This document shows, one piece after another, positions 1-8,266 of a DNA stretch of 64,000 nt. The translations under genes and the position numbers were made by a program. Location: the NCBI RefSeq assembly GCF_004341085.1, contig NZ_SLXW01000001.1, positions 434,001-498,000 of the forward strand, read 5' to 3'. The notes below the pieces were generated by a model. The model ran no database searches, was not told where the DNA came from, and saw only the letters and a program-made list of their open reading frames with translations. This DNA is from Sphingomonas sp. PP-CE-1G-424 (GTDB lineage: Bacteria > Pseudomonadota > Alphaproteobacteria > Sphingomonadales > Sphingomonadaceae). Position 1 is the first letter of the stretch; each line of letters opens with the position of its first letter.

Positions 1-194
1 AAGGCCCCGTGGAGCGGCGCGAACAGCGTCGCATCGACGGTCGTTCGCACGAACCCCGCCTGCACCGCCGCCGTCGGACTCGCCGCCTGGCGGGCGGCGA
101 TGCCCACGATCAGGACAGCGAGCTCACCGGGAAGAACGGTAAGCTCGGCATCGCGATCGAAACGGGAGAAACTCAGGTCCAACGGGATACTCAC
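1..194 (-). CDS. partial protein of unknown function (C-terminus beyond window edge)
   Basis: A minus-strand reading frame is open from a GTG at 194 to the left edge. It begins V-S-I-P-L-D-L-S-F-S-R-F-D and continues with a hydrophobic stretch and a Gln/Ala-rich segment, with high third-position GC throughout. Upstream of the GTG the same frame stays open but loses coding character, which is why I place the start here; no clear ribosome binding site is visible. It would be divergent from mnmA. I do not recognise the family from about 64 residues, so existence and start are both tentative. Confidence 0.35.
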   Translation of the reverse strand, partial: MSIPLDLSFSRFDRDAELTVLPGELAVLIVGIAARQAASPTAAVQAGFVRTTVDATLFAPLHGA

Positions 195-371
195 GACAAC
201 GTCTGGGAGGCCCGGTGTAGCGCAAGGGGGTGAATGGACCGTAAAACGTCGTGAAAGACTTCGTGAACCTGTCGCTTTTTTCCAATCGCTGGTCGCGTTT
301 TCCGTTCGCTTCACCCTGATCCACGTCAATCGCCGCATCTTTTTGCAACCGCACGCCGTCGCGCTTATGTG

Positions 372-1487
372 ATGGCGATGGATCAGACCGATTTTCAGCT
401 CGGGCGGGACACCGCCGGAAAGCGCATCGTCGTGGCGATGTCGGGCGGCGTCGACAGCTCGGTCGTCGCCGCGCTCGCGCATGCCACCGGCGCCGAGACG
501 ATCGGGGTGACCTTGCAGCTCTACGATCACGGCGAAGCGGTCGGCCGCGCGGGATCGTGCTGCGCCGGCCGCGACATCCGCGATGCCCGCGCGGTGTGCG
601 ACCGACTCGGAATCGCGCATTATGTGTTCGATCACGAAACGAGCTTCCGCGAGCAGGTCGTCGACAAGTTCGCCGACGAATATCTGGCGGGACGCACGCC
701 GATCCCGTGCGTCCAGTGCAACATGGGGCCGAAGTTCACCGACCTGCTGAAGCTCGCGCGCGATCTCGGCGCGGATTGCCTGGCCACGGGACATTATGTC
801 CGGCGAGTCGAGGGCGTACACGGCGCCGAACTTCACCGCGGGGCGGATCCGGCGCGCGACCAGAGTTATTTCCTGTTTGCGACCACGCAGACGCAGCTGG
901 ATTACCTCCGCTTTCCTTTGGGGGGACTGCCCAAGGCGCGGGTGCGGGAGATCGCGGCCGAACTCGGGCTCGGCGTCGCGGCCAAGCCGGACAGCCAGGA
1001 CATCTGCTTCGTGCCGGATGGCGATTACGCCGGGCTGGTGAAGAAGCTGCGGCCCGAGGCGGCGGAGACGGCGGGCGATATCGTCGATCTCGGCGGCACT
1101 AAGCTCGGTGAGCATCGCGGGCTGATCCACTTCACCGTCGGCCAGCGCCGCGGGCTGGAGATCGGCGGCAGTCCCGAGCCACTCTATGTCGTGCGAGTCG
1201 AGCCCGCCACGAAGCGAGTGGTCGTCGGTCCGCGGCGTGCGCTCGCGGTCGAGGCGGCGCGGATGACGGACATCAACTGGCTGGGTGGCGACTTCACCGG
1301 GCCGGTGACGGCCAAGGTACGGTCGATGGCCAAGCCCGTCCCTGCCCGTCTGGTCGGCGACCGCGTGGTGTTCGATGCGCCGGAATACGGCGTCGCGCCG
1401 GGGCAGGCTGCTGTGTTGTATGCAGGCGAGCGCGTGCTTGGCGGCGGCTGGATTTCGGACACCGAGGCGGCACTCGTAGCCGCCTGA
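372..1487 (+). CDS. mnmA: tRNA-specific 2-thiouridylase MnmA
   Basis: This enzyme thiolates U34 of the glutamate, lysine and glutamine tRNAs, using ATP and sulfur relayed from a cysteine desulfurase, in the cytoplasm. The PP-loop SGGVDSS lies at about residues 24-30. The nucleophilic cysteine is in the VQCN segment near residue 116 and the second catalytic cysteine in DICFVP near 214; both family cysteines are therefore present. At 371 aa the length is normal. The start is uncertain: GTG 369, ATG 372 and ATG 378 are all in frame and none has a good ribosome binding site. The UVR-motif gene follows after 14 bases and is probably cotranscribed. Confidence 0.95.
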   Translation: MAMDQTDFQLGRDTAGKRIVVAMSGGVDSSVVAALAHATGAETIGVTLQLYDHGEAVGRAGSCCAGRDIRDARAVCDRLGIAHYVFDHETSFREQVVDKFADEYLAGRTPIPCVQCNMGPKFTDLLKLARDLGADCLATGHYVRRVEGVHGAELHRGADPARDQSYFLFATTQTQLDYLRFPLGGLPKARVREIAAELGLGVAAKPDSQDICFVPDGDYAGLVKKLRPEAAETAGDIVDLGGTKLGEHRGLIHFTVGQRRGLEIGGSPEPLYVVRVEPATKRVVVGPRRALAVEAARMTDINWLGGDFTGPVTAKVRSMAKPVPARLVGDRVVFDAPEYGVAPGQAAVLYAGERVLGGGWISDTEAALVAA

Positions 1488-1501
1488 CGCGTTCAGGGCG
1501 G

Positions 1502-1750
1502 ATGGATATCGAAGATCTACGCCGCCAGATGGAAGCCGCCGCCGCCGCGATGGATTTCGAGACCGCGGGAAAGTTGCGCGATCAGATCAGTGTGCTCCGC
1601 GGTGGCGGTGAGGTTGCGGATACCATGGGGCTGACGCGGCAACAGCCCGGCGCAATGGGGCTCGGGACGAGCCAGCAGCGGATGACGCCGCCGCCGGGCT
1701 GGGTGAAACCGAAGAAGCCCGATCCGATGACCAAGGGGCGGAAACGCTAG
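1502..1750 (+). CDS. small UvrB/UvrC (UVR) motif protein
   Basis: An 82-residue protein whose first 35 residues form a UVR motif (DIEDLRRQMEAAAAAMDFETA, then KLRDQI), the short helical hairpin by which UvrB and UvrC contact each other. The remainder is a Gln/Gly/Pro-rich, probably disordered tail ending in a basic KGRKR. It is far too short to be an excinuclease. Stand-alone UVR-motif proteins of this size are common in sphingomonads, but their role is unknown. It follows mnmA closely and is followed by a palindromic repeat. Confidence 0.8.
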   Translation: MDIEDLRRQMEAAAAAMDFETAGKLRDQISVLRGGGEVADTMGLTRQQPGAMGLGTSQQRMTPPPGWVKPKKPDPMTKGRKR

Positions 1751-1758
1751 GCCCACAC

Positions 1759-1837
1759 GTCATCCTGACGAAAGTCAGGATCCAGGGTAACAACCGACGA
1801 CGTTCGTGCTCTGGGTCCTGACTTTCGTCAGGATGAC
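1759..1837. repeat. palindromic intergenic repeat, type A
   Basis: The left arm GTCATCCTGACGAAAGTCAG is answered by the inverted right arm at the other end, with a non-palindromic centre of about 25 bases. Related copies lie at 26675-26754 and 56033-56113. It sits between the convergent UVR-protein and PhzF genes, where the transcript hairpin could act as a terminator or RNA stabiliser, although there is no U tract. Confidence 0.8.
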
Positions 1838-1873
1838 GGGCGGTGTTGGCTGCGCGTGCGAACACCGCCCCGC

Positions 1874-2665
1874 TCAGGGCAGCAGGAACGTACCTTCGAT
1901 CGTCGTCACGCATGATCCGCCGAGCACCACCCGATCGCCCTCAAGCCGGCACGTCAGCTTTCCACCGCGCGCGCTCGCCTGATACGCGGTGAAGCTGTTC
2001 CCCAAAATCGGCGCCCAATACGGTACCATCACCGCATGCGCGGCGCCCGTCACCGGATCCTCGTTGATCGCGTAGTACGGCGTGAAGACGCGGCTGACGA
2101 TATCCGTAGCCTCGCCCCGCGCCGCGACGATCGCGACGATCGGGAATGCAGCCAGCGCGGCGAAGTCCGGCTTCAGGTCGCGCACCGCCGCCTCGTCCTC
2201 GACGATCACGAGCGCATAGCCCTTGTCGTGCCACAAGGTTTCGATGGGCTCGCCGACGTTCAGCGCCGCGACGATCTCCGGGATCGCCTTCGGGCTCGGC
2301 CCCCAAGCCGGCAATTGCAGCGTGTAGGCGCTATCCGCCCGCGCGACCTCGAGCATCCCAGCCTGCCGCGTCCGGAACCGCACCCGGTCAAGCGCGGTGT
2401 CCGACGACAGCACGAAATGCCCGCTCGCCAACGTCGCATGACCACACAAGGCCACCTCTGCCCCCGGCGTGAACCAGCGCAGGTCGAAATCGACGCCGTC
2501 GTCGTCTGATGCGACGATGAATGCGGTCTCGCTGAGATTATTCTCCTGCGCGATGTTCAACAGCACGGCGTCGTCGAGCCAGGCTGACAGCGGCATCACC
2601 GCGGCCTGGTTGCCGCCGAACGGCCTGTCGGAAAACGCATCGATCTGTGCGAACGGTATTCTCAT
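1874..2665 (-). CDS. PhzF-family isomerase/epimerase
   Basis: A 263-residue member of the PhzF family, cofactor-independent enzymes with a diaminopimelate-epimerase fold. Family hallmarks visible are GGNQAAV near residue 17, the catalytic glutamate in NNLSETAF (Glu46), GHATLASGH in the middle, and the second-domain GxxxDPVTGAA-type segment (EDPVTGAAHA). The true PhzF acts in phenazine synthesis, but no phenazine genes are present here, so the substrate is unknown and a general metabolic or detoxifying isomerase is more likely. It is monocistronic and transcribed towards the repeat at 1759. Confidence 0.85.
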   Translation of the reverse strand: MRIPFAQIDAFSDRPFGGNQAAVMPLSAWLDDAVLLNIAQENNLSETAFIVASDDDGVDFDLRWFTPGAEVALCGHATLASGHFVLSSDTALDRVRFRTRQAGMLEVARADSAYTLQLPAWGPSPKAIPEIVAALNVGEPIETLWHDKGYALVIVEDEAAVRDLKPDFAALAAFPIVAIVAARGEATDIVSRVFTPYYAINEDPVTGAAHAVMVPYWAPILGNSFTAYQASARGGKLTCRLEGDRVVLGGSCVTTIEGTFLLP

Positions 2666-2702
2666 GCCTTAAGCCCCTTAGACGCGCGTGCCGAACCCCG
2701 GT

Positions 2703-3650
2703 TCAAACCCGCTTGCCGAACCAATGCGGCGTCACGTCCGCCTCGACCAGCGGATTGTCGGTGTCGACATGCCCCTCGGGATCGAGATGGATCAGCACCT
2801 CGACCTTGGGGAACGCAGTGCGCAGGTTGCGCTCGACCGCCTCGACGATGTCGTGCGCGCGCTCCACGGTAAGGTCGCGCGCGACCTCCATGTGGAACTG
2901 CGCGAAATCGTGGCTGCCCGAGCGTCGCGTGCGGAAATCGTGGATACCGCGGATACCGGGCTGGCGCGCGGCAACATCAAGGAATTGGGTGCGCAGATCT
3001 TCGGGCCATTCCTTGTCCATCAACTGGTCGATCGCGTTCGACGACGCCTGGAACGCGCCCCAGGCGAGCCACAACGCGATGACGATGCCGAAGATCGGAT
3101 CCGCGCCGCTCCACCCGACATATTGATCGAGCACCAGCGCGACGATCACCGAGCCGTTGAGCAGCACGTCCGACTGGTAATGGACGTTATCCGCGAGGAT
3201 TGCGACCGAACCCGTCTGGCGGATGATGCGGCGTTGATAGGAGAGCAGGAACACCGTGGCGACGATCGCGATCACCGACACGCCGATGCCGAAATCGGCC
3301 CCGGTGGTCGGCTGCGGATCGCCGAACGCAAGGATCGCGCGCCACGCGATGCCGACCGCCGACGCGGTGATCAGCATGACCTGGAACAGCGCGGCGAGCG
3401 CCTCCGCCTTGCCGTGGCCGAAGCGGTGGTCGTGGTCGGCCGGCGTCGCCGCGAGCCGCACGCCGTACAGCGTGACCAGCGACGCGAGCAGGTCCAGCGC
3501 GGTGTCGGCCAGCGATCCGAGCATCGCCACCGAACCCGTCGACCACGCCGCAAAGCCCTTCAGCAGCAGCAGGAAACACGCCATCGCGACGCTGGCGAGC
3601 GCCGCGCGGGTTGCCAGGGGTATGACCCTGCGCCGTTCGTCCTGCGTCAT
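2703..3650 (-). CDS. cation diffusion facilitator (FieF-like divalent metal efflux)
   Basis: A 315-residue inner-membrane CDF transporter, expected to export Zn2+, Fe2+ or a similar divalent ion in exchange for protons. There are about five to six transmembrane segments in the first 210 residues. The transport-site motifs SLADTALDLL in helix 2 and HYQSD in helix 5 supply paired acidic and His ligands. A cytoplasmic ferredoxin-like C-terminal domain follows, with GIHDFRTRRSG. The start ATG at 3650 overlaps the pdxH stop by four bases (ATGA), which fixes the start and argues for translational coupling with pdxH. The metal cannot be told from the sequence alone. Confidence 0.9.
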   Translation of the reverse strand: MTQDERRRVIPLATRAALASVAMACFLLLLKGFAAWSTGSVAMLGSLADTALDLLASLVTLYGVRLAATPADHDHRFGHGKAEALAALFQVMLITASAVGIAWRAILAFGDPQPTTGADFGIGVSVIAIVATVFLLSYQRRIIRQTGSVAILADNVHYQSDVLLNGSVIVALVLDQYVGWSGADPIFGIVIALWLAWGAFQASSNAIDQLMDKEWPEDLRTQFLDVAARQPGIRGIHDFRTRRSGSHDFAQFHMEVARDLTVERAHDIVEAVERNLRTAFPKVEVLIHLDPEGHVDTDNPLVEADVTPHWFGKRV

Positions 3651-4225
3651 GGGAACAACAGCCCTTCGCTCCAGTTGGCGTTTTCGCGCGTGAACAGCCG
3701 CCGTTCGTGGAGCCGATGCGCACGGTCCTGCCAGAACTCGATCCGCGTCGGCGTGACACGGTAGCCACCCCAATGCGGCGGCCTTGGCACGTCCTGGCCT
3801 TCGAACTTCGCGGTCATTTCGGCAAAGCGCTGCTCGAACGTCTCGCGGCTGTCGAGCGGCCGCGACTGTTCCGATGCCCAGGCGCCAAGCTGCGAATCAC
3901 GACCACGTGAGGCGAAATAGGCGTCCGACTCTTCGTCCGTCGCCCATGATACCGGACCCTCGATGCGGATCTGACGGCGCAGCGACTTCCAGTGGAACAG
4001 CAGCGCACCCTGCGGATTGGCGGCCAGCTCGCCTGCCTTGCAGCTTTCGCGGTTGGTGTAGATCACGAAACCGTCCGGCCCATGACCCTTCAACAGCACC
4101 ATGCGCACCGACGGCCGCCCCTCGGCATCGGCCGTCGCGAGCGCGACCGCGTTCGGGTCGTTCGGCTCGGACTGCTTGGCTTCGGCATACCAGCTGTCGA
4201 ACAGCGTGAAAGGATCGTCTGACAT
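3647..4225 (-). CDS. pdxH: pyridoxine/pyridoxamine 5'-phosphate oxidase
   Basis: An FMN-dependent oxidase making pyridoxal 5'-phosphate, the last step of B6 synthesis and salvage. The 192-residue length and the series PSVRMVLLKG, FVIYTNRES, SLRRQIRIEGP and the C-terminal PHWGGYRVTPTRIEFW are typical of the family; the last is the substrate-binding end. The ATG at 4225 (M-S-D-D-P-F) is preferred to upstream ATG codons, because the upstream extension is not family-like. The cation efflux gene overlaps its stop codon. It is divergent from ku across a 110-base gap. Confidence 0.95.
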   Translation of the reverse strand: MSDDPFTLFDSWYAEAKQSEPNDPNAVALATADAEGRPSVRMVLLKGHGPDGFVIYTNRESCKAGELAANPQGALLFHWKSLRRQIRIEGPVSWATDEESDAYFASRGRDSQLGAWASEQSRPLDSRETFEQRFAEMTAKFEGQDVPRPPHWGGYRVTPTRIEFWQDRAHRLHERRLFTRENANWSEGLLFP

Positions 4226-4335
4226 GTCGCGCGCCATAGCGGGATTTGGCGCGGAACGAAACTTTGGAACGACTCTACCGTGCCGATGATTGACCCAGGT
4301 AATCGAATCGTTTCCGCAACGAAGGAACATCCAGG

Positions 4336-5217
4336 GTGGCAGCGCGCGCGTATTGGCAGGGGCAGATCCGTCTCGCCCTCGTCTCGATCCCGGTCGAAAT
4401 CTATTCCGCGACGAAATCCGGCGCGGCGGTGTCGTTCAAGCAGATCCACGAGCCATCGGGCCAGCCGATCCATTACGACAAGGTCGTTACCGGCGTCGGC
4501 CCGGTCGACGCCGACGAGATCATGAAGGGGTACGAGGTCTCGAAGGGCGAATACGTCCTGTTGGAGCAGGATGAGATCGATGCGGTGAAGCTCGAGTCGA
4601 AGAAGACTCTGGAGCTGACGCAGTTCGTCGATGCGAGCGAGATCGACGTGCTCTATTACGAGAAGCCGTATTTCGTGGTGCCCGCGGACGATCTCGCGGA
4701 AGAGGCGTTCATCGTTCTGCGCGAGGCGTTGAAGCGGACGAAGAAGGTCGGGCTCGGCCAGCTTGCGATGCGCGGGCGGGAATATGTGGTGAGCCTCAAG
4801 CCGTGCGGACGCGGCATGGTGCTGGAAACGCTGCGGTACGCCGACGAGGTACACAAGGCGCAGGGCTATTTTCGGGATATTCCCGATGACAAGCCGTCGG
4901 AAGAACTGCTCGAACTGGCGGAGGCGCTGATCGGGAAGCGGAGTGGGGATTTCCACCCGCAGGAGTTTCACGATCGCTATGTCGATGCGCTGAAGGACCT
5001 GATCGAACGCAAGCGCAAGTCGAATGGGAAGAAGATCATCGAGGAAAAGGATACGGGCGGGAAGACGGGGTCGAACGTGGTCGATCTGATGGCGGCGTTG
5101 AAGAAGTCGATGGAGAAGAGCGGGGGGAGGGCGGAGAAGGCGCCGGCGAAGAAGGCCCCCGCCAAGCGCGCACCGGCCAAGACGGCTGCCAAAGCTCCTG
5201 CGAAGAAACGTGCGTAA
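4336..5217 (+). CDS. ku: NHEJ DNA end-binding protein Ku
   Basis: Bacterial Ku, a homodimeric ring that loads on double-strand ends and recruits LigD. The N-terminal barrel (RAYWQGQIRLALVSIPVEIY) and the central KGRGMV-like core (LKPCGRGMVLETLRY) are present. The C-terminus from about residue 255 is a Lys/Ala/Pro-rich tail with repeated K-A-P-A-K units, as in many proteobacterial Ku proteins; it probably contacts DNA. The start is GTG at 4336. ligD follows after 192 bases of palindromic repeats, so the pair is one functional unit, although cotranscription is not proven. Confidence 0.95.
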   Translation: MAARAYWQGQIRLALVSIPVEIYSATKSGAAVSFKQIHEPSGQPIHYDKVVTGVGPVDADEIMKGYEVSKGEYVLLEQDEIDAVKLESKKTLELTQFVDASEIDVLYYEKPYFVVPADDLAEEAFIVLREALKRTKKVGLGQLAMRGREYVVSLKPCGRGMVLETLRYADEVHKAQGYFRDIPDDKPSEELLELAEALIGKRSGDFHPQEFHDRYVDALKDLIERKRKSNGKKIIEEKDTGGKTGSNVVDLMAALKKSMEKSGGRAEKAPAKKAPAKRAPAKTAAKAPAKKRA

Positions 5218-5227
5218 CGCTTCTCCT

Positions 5228-5282
5228 TGTTTCCCCGCGAAGGCGGGGACCCAGACTGGGCTCCCGCCTTCGCGGGAGAACA
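5228..5282. repeat. palindromic repeat, CCCGCGAAGGCGGG type
   Basis: The arms TTTCCCCGCGAAGGCGGGGA and the inverse CCCGCCTTCGCGGGAGAAC flank a short centre. Each arm is itself a small palindrome around GAAGG/CCTTC. Similar copies are at 11816-11890 and 43332-43382, with a related form at 8096-8176. It is intergenic between ku and ligD. Confidence 0.7.
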
Positions 5283-5311
5283 AACTTGTTGAGGTTGCCA
5301 CCCCCTGCCCC

Positions 5312-5391
5312 GTCATCCCAGCAAAAGCTGGGATCTCCCCGTTGCAAACCATGCCCCTGCCGCGCGAGGTCCCGGCTTTCGCCGGGATGAC
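5312..5391. repeat. palindromic repeat, GTCATCCC type (diverged)
   Basis: It starts GTCATCCCAGC and ends GCCGGGATGAC, with the two ends complementary. It is a diverged relative of the nearly identical pair at 21600-21690 and 24722-24812. It lies directly in front of ligD and leaves only about 18 bases to the ligD start. Confidence 0.65.
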
Positions 5392-5409
5392 GAAGACGGA
5401 ACGCTATTA

Positions 5410-7941
5410 ATGGCCACGCCCCCAGATCCCCTAGCCCTCTACAATGCCAAGCGGAACTTCACGAAAACCGCCGAACCTGCGGGCACGCTAGCCCCCGGCA
5501 ACGGCAATTCGTTCATGGTCCAGAAGCACGACGCGACCCGCCTTCACTGGGATTTCCGCCTCGAAATCGACGGCGTCCTGAAAAGCTGGGCGGTCACCCG
5601 CGGCCCCAGTCTCGACCCCAACGAGAAGCGCCTCGCCGTCCGCACCGAGGACCACCCGCTCAGCTACGCCACCTTCGAAGGCACCATCCCCGCGGGCGAA
5701 TATGGCGGCGGCACGGTGATGCTGTGGGACCGCGGCACATGGTCGCCGATCAAGGGCAAGTCCGCCAAGGACCTCGACAAGGGCCACCTCCACTTCGTTC
5801 TCGAAGGCGAACGGATGAAGGGCGAATGGCTGCTGATCCGACTGAAGCCCCGCGCCAAGGAAAAGCGCGAGAACTGGCTGCTCCGCAAGATCGACGACGC
5901 CGCGGCCGGCGGCACCGACACGCTGGTCGAAGAAGCGCTGACCAGCGTCTCGACCGGCCGAACGATGGTCGAAATCGAGGAAGGCAAATCCTCCCCGGCA
6001 CGGGGAGGGGGACCAGCAAAGCTGGTGGAGGGGGCGGGCCACAAAAGCACCGCTGGCAATAAAGGTATCGCCAGCGGCAAGCCCCCCTCCACCCCCGCGA
6101 AAGGTCGCGGCGGTCCCCCTCCCCGTGCCGGGGAGGAATTTCAGGACCTCCAACTCTGCACGCTGGTCGACGCCGTCCCCACCGGCTCCGCCTGGCTCCA
6201 CGAGGTAAAATACGACGGCTACCGCGCGCTGATCTCCATCGCCAACGGCGCGGCCAAGGTCTTCACCCGCACCGGCCTCGACTGGACCGACAAGTTCGCC
6301 GCAATCGCCGCCGCCGCCGCGAAACTCCCGGTAAAATCCGCGCTGATCGACGGCGAGATCGTCGCGTTCAAGGACGGCCACCCCGATTTCTCGACGCTGA
6401 AGGACGCGATCTCCGCGGGCGACGACATGACGCTGTTCGCGTTCGACCTGCTCGAACTCGACGGCGAAGACCTGACCGGCCTCTCCAACCTCGATCGCAA
6501 GGCGCGGCTGCAGCCGCTGATCCCCGAGAACGAGGACCGTCTCCGCTACTCCGACCACGTGATCGGCGCAGGCGAGCAACTGTTCGAGACGATGTGCCGC
6601 GAGGGCCTCGAAGGCATCGTCTCGAAGCGCGCCGACGCGCCTTATGCCGGCAAGCGGACCAAGGCGTGGCTCAAGGTCAAATGCACACACCGCCAGGAAT
6701 TCGTCATCGTCGGCTGGCTGCCGTCCGACAAGAAGCGTGGGTTCAAATCGCTGCTGCTCGGCGTGCGCGAGGGTAAAGGCTATCGGTACGCGGGGAAGGT
6801 CGGCACCGGGTTCGACCAGTCGTTGATGGACGAGATTCGCGACAAGCTCGACGCGCTCGACCGCAAGACGCCGACGGTCGAGGCCCCCAAAGCGGCGGTC
6901 CGCGGCGCGAAATGGGTGACGCCGAAACTGGTCGCGGAGGTCGCGTTTGCCGAGGTCACGCCCGACGGCGTGCTGCGCCATTCGAGCTTCATCGGGTTGC
7001 GCGAGGACAAGGCCGCGAAGGACGTCGTGGCCGAGACGCCCGCCCCGCTGCCGGACGTGGAGGAGAGCGCCGCGCCCACAACCAGCATCAAGGTCAGCAG
7101 CCGCGACCGCGTGATCTTCGACAAGTCGGACGTTACCAAGGGCGATCTCGCGGACTATTACGTCGCCGTCTCGGGGATCATGCTGCCGGTCGCGGGCAAC
7201 CGCCCGATCAGCCTCGTCCGCTGTCCACAAGGCCGGTCGCGCGCGTGCTTCTTCCAGAAACACGACGCGGGAAGCTTCGGCGAGGCGGTGCATCAGGTGC
7301 CGATCCGCGAAAAGGACGGATCGACCGAAGACTATCTCTATGTCGACGACGCGGACGGGCTGGTCGCGTGCGTGCAGATGGGGACGATCGAGTTCCACGG
7401 CTGGGGATCGTCGAACGCGACCTTGGAGAAGCCGGACCGACTGATATTCGATCTCGACCCGGACGAGGGGCTCGACTTCGGCGATACGAAGAAGGCGGCG
7501 GAGCATCTGAAGAACCAGTTGGCGGAACTGGGGCTGGTCAGCTTCCCGATGCTGTCGGGGGGCAAGGGCGTGCATGTGGTTGTGCCGTTGACCCCCGAGG
7601 CGGAATGGCCTGCCGTGAAGGACTTCGCGGATCGCTTCGCGCGGGCGATGGCGGGGGCGGATCCCGAGCGCTTCGTCGCGACGATGGCGAAGGCGAAGCG
7701 GAAGGGGCGGATCTTCATCGACTGGCTGCGCAACCAGCGTGGGGCGACTGCGGTGATGCCGTACTCGGCGCGGGCGAGAGCGGGGGCGCCGGTGGCGGCG
7801 CCGGTGTCCTGGACCGAGTTGCGGGATATCGAGACTGCGGCGCGGTGGGGTGTGAGGGATGGGGCGGAGTTGATCGCGCGCGCGGGGTCGCGGGCTTTGC
7901 AGGGTTGGGGAGTAGCAGATCAGGTGCTGCCGGATTTGTGA
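5410..7941 (+). CDS. ligD: ATP-dependent DNA ligase LigD (phosphoesterase-ligase-polymerase)
   Basis: This multifunctional NHEJ enzyme of 843 aa trims, fills and seals ends held by Ku. The domain order is a 3'-phosphoesterase at about 20-185 (HWDFRLEIDG, WAVTRGPS), then the ligase with adenylated Lys267 in EVKYDGYR and the OB part to about 545, then a primase-like polymerase at about 560-843 with the metal motif FDLDPDEG. This order matches Pseudomonas LigD. Residues 193-244 between the first two domains are encoded by an in-frame palindromic repeat and form a Gly/Pro/Lys-rich linker. The start ATG at 5410 follows a repeat and has no strong ribosome binding site. Confidence 0.95.
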   Translation: MATPPDPLALYNAKRNFTKTAEPAGTLAPGNGNSFMVQKHDATRLHWDFRLEIDGVLKSWAVTRGPSLDPNEKRLAVRTEDHPLSYATFEGTIPAGEYGGGTVMLWDRGTWSPIKGKSAKDLDKGHLHFVLEGERMKGEWLLIRLKPRAKEKRENWLLRKIDDAAAGGTDTLVEEALTSVSTGRTMVEIEEGKSSPARGGGPAKLVEGAGHKSTAGNKGIASGKPPSTPAKGRGGPPPRAGEEFQDLQLCTLVDAVPTGSAWLHEVKYDGYRALISIANGAAKVFTRTGLDWTDKFAAIAAAAAKLPVKSALIDGEIVAFKDGHPDFSTLKDAISAGDDMTLFAFDLLELDGEDLTGLSNLDRKARLQPLIPENEDRLRYSDHVIGAGEQLFETMCREGLEGIVSKRADAPYAGKRTKAWLKVKCTHRQEFVIVGWLPSDKKRGFKSLLLGVREGKGYRYAGKVGTGFDQSLMDEIRDKLDALDRKTPTVEAPKAAVRGAKWVTPKLVAEVAFAEVTPDGVLRHSSFIGLREDKAAKDVVAETPAPLPDVEESAAPTTSIKVSSRDRVIFDKSDVTKGDLADYYVAVSGIMLPVAGNRPISLVRCPQGRSRACFFQKHDAGSFGEAVHQVPIREKDGSTEDYLYVDDADGLVACVQMGTIEFHGWGSSNATLEKPDRLIFDLDPDEGLDFGDTKKAAEHLKNQLAELGLVSFPMLSGGKGVHVVVPLTPEAEWPAVKDFADRFARAMAGADPERFVATMAKAKRKGRIFIDWLRNQRGATAVMPYSARARAGAPVAAPVSWTELRDIETAARWGVRDGAELIARAGSRALQGWGVADQVLPDL
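5986..6141. repeat. palindromic repeat type C inserted in frame in ligD
   Basis: AAATCCTCCCCGGCACGGGG at the left is mirrored by CCCCGTGCCGGGGAGGAATTT at the right. The element is 156 bases, exactly 52 codons, and stays open in the ligD frame. The same element, differing mainly in the centre, is intergenic at 10772-10906. It falls at the junction of the phosphoesterase and ligase domains, where extra residues should do least harm. The encoded residues are rich in Gly, Pro, Ala and Lys. Confidence 0.85.
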
Positions 7942-7959
7942 GCGGTTCACTCCACCAGC

Positions 7960-8065
7960 ACCACCCCGGCGGAGGCCGGGGCCCAATTGGAAAGGTGGTC
8001 GTAACGGCGCGATGCCCTTCATTATCGCCGTCCCCCAATTGGGCCCCGGCCTTCGCCGGGGTGGT
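7960..8065. repeat. long palindromic intergenic repeat
   Basis: ACCACCCCGGCGGAGGCCGG at the left and its inverse at the right enclose CCCAATTGG/CCAATTGGG and a centre of about 45 bases. The right arm differs by a few bases. Together with the next repeat it fills most of the 325-base gap between ligD and the ATP-grasp gene; I see no gene in that gap. Confidence 0.7.
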
Positions 8066-8095
8066 AGTTTGTAGAAGCGACAGCTCGCCCCTTAC

Positions 8096-8176
8096 TGTTC
8101 CCTCACGAACGCGGGGGTCCAGGGTAACTGCACGCAGCGCCTGGGATTCCTGGGCCCCCGCGTTCGCGAGGGAACA
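8096..8176. repeat. palindromic repeat, TGTTCCCTC type
   Basis: The arms TGTTCCCTCACGAACGCGGG and CCCGCGTTCGCGAGGGAACA are inverted copies with one mismatch, around a centre of about 40 bases. It is related in layout to the CCCGCGAAGGCGGG repeats. It lies about 90 bases before the TTG start of the ATP-grasp gene. Confidence 0.7.
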
Positions 8177-8266
8177 AGAGTAAGGTATCGCCCTTACCGA
8201 CAATTTATGTTGCACCGCCGCGTCGAAAGGTGAAACACCGCCGCCTGTATTCGGGGGCTTGAGGCA

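Noticed and set aside
4226..4335. General-stress GGAAC promoter in the pdxH-ku gap
   Set aside because: GGAAC occurs twice, but no CGTT-like element follows at 16-17 bases.
5488..8022. An 844-codon minus-strand open frame opposite ligD
   Set aside because: It mirrors ligD codon by codon, is Arg/His/Val-rich with no recognisable domain, and arises from the high third-position GC of the real gene.
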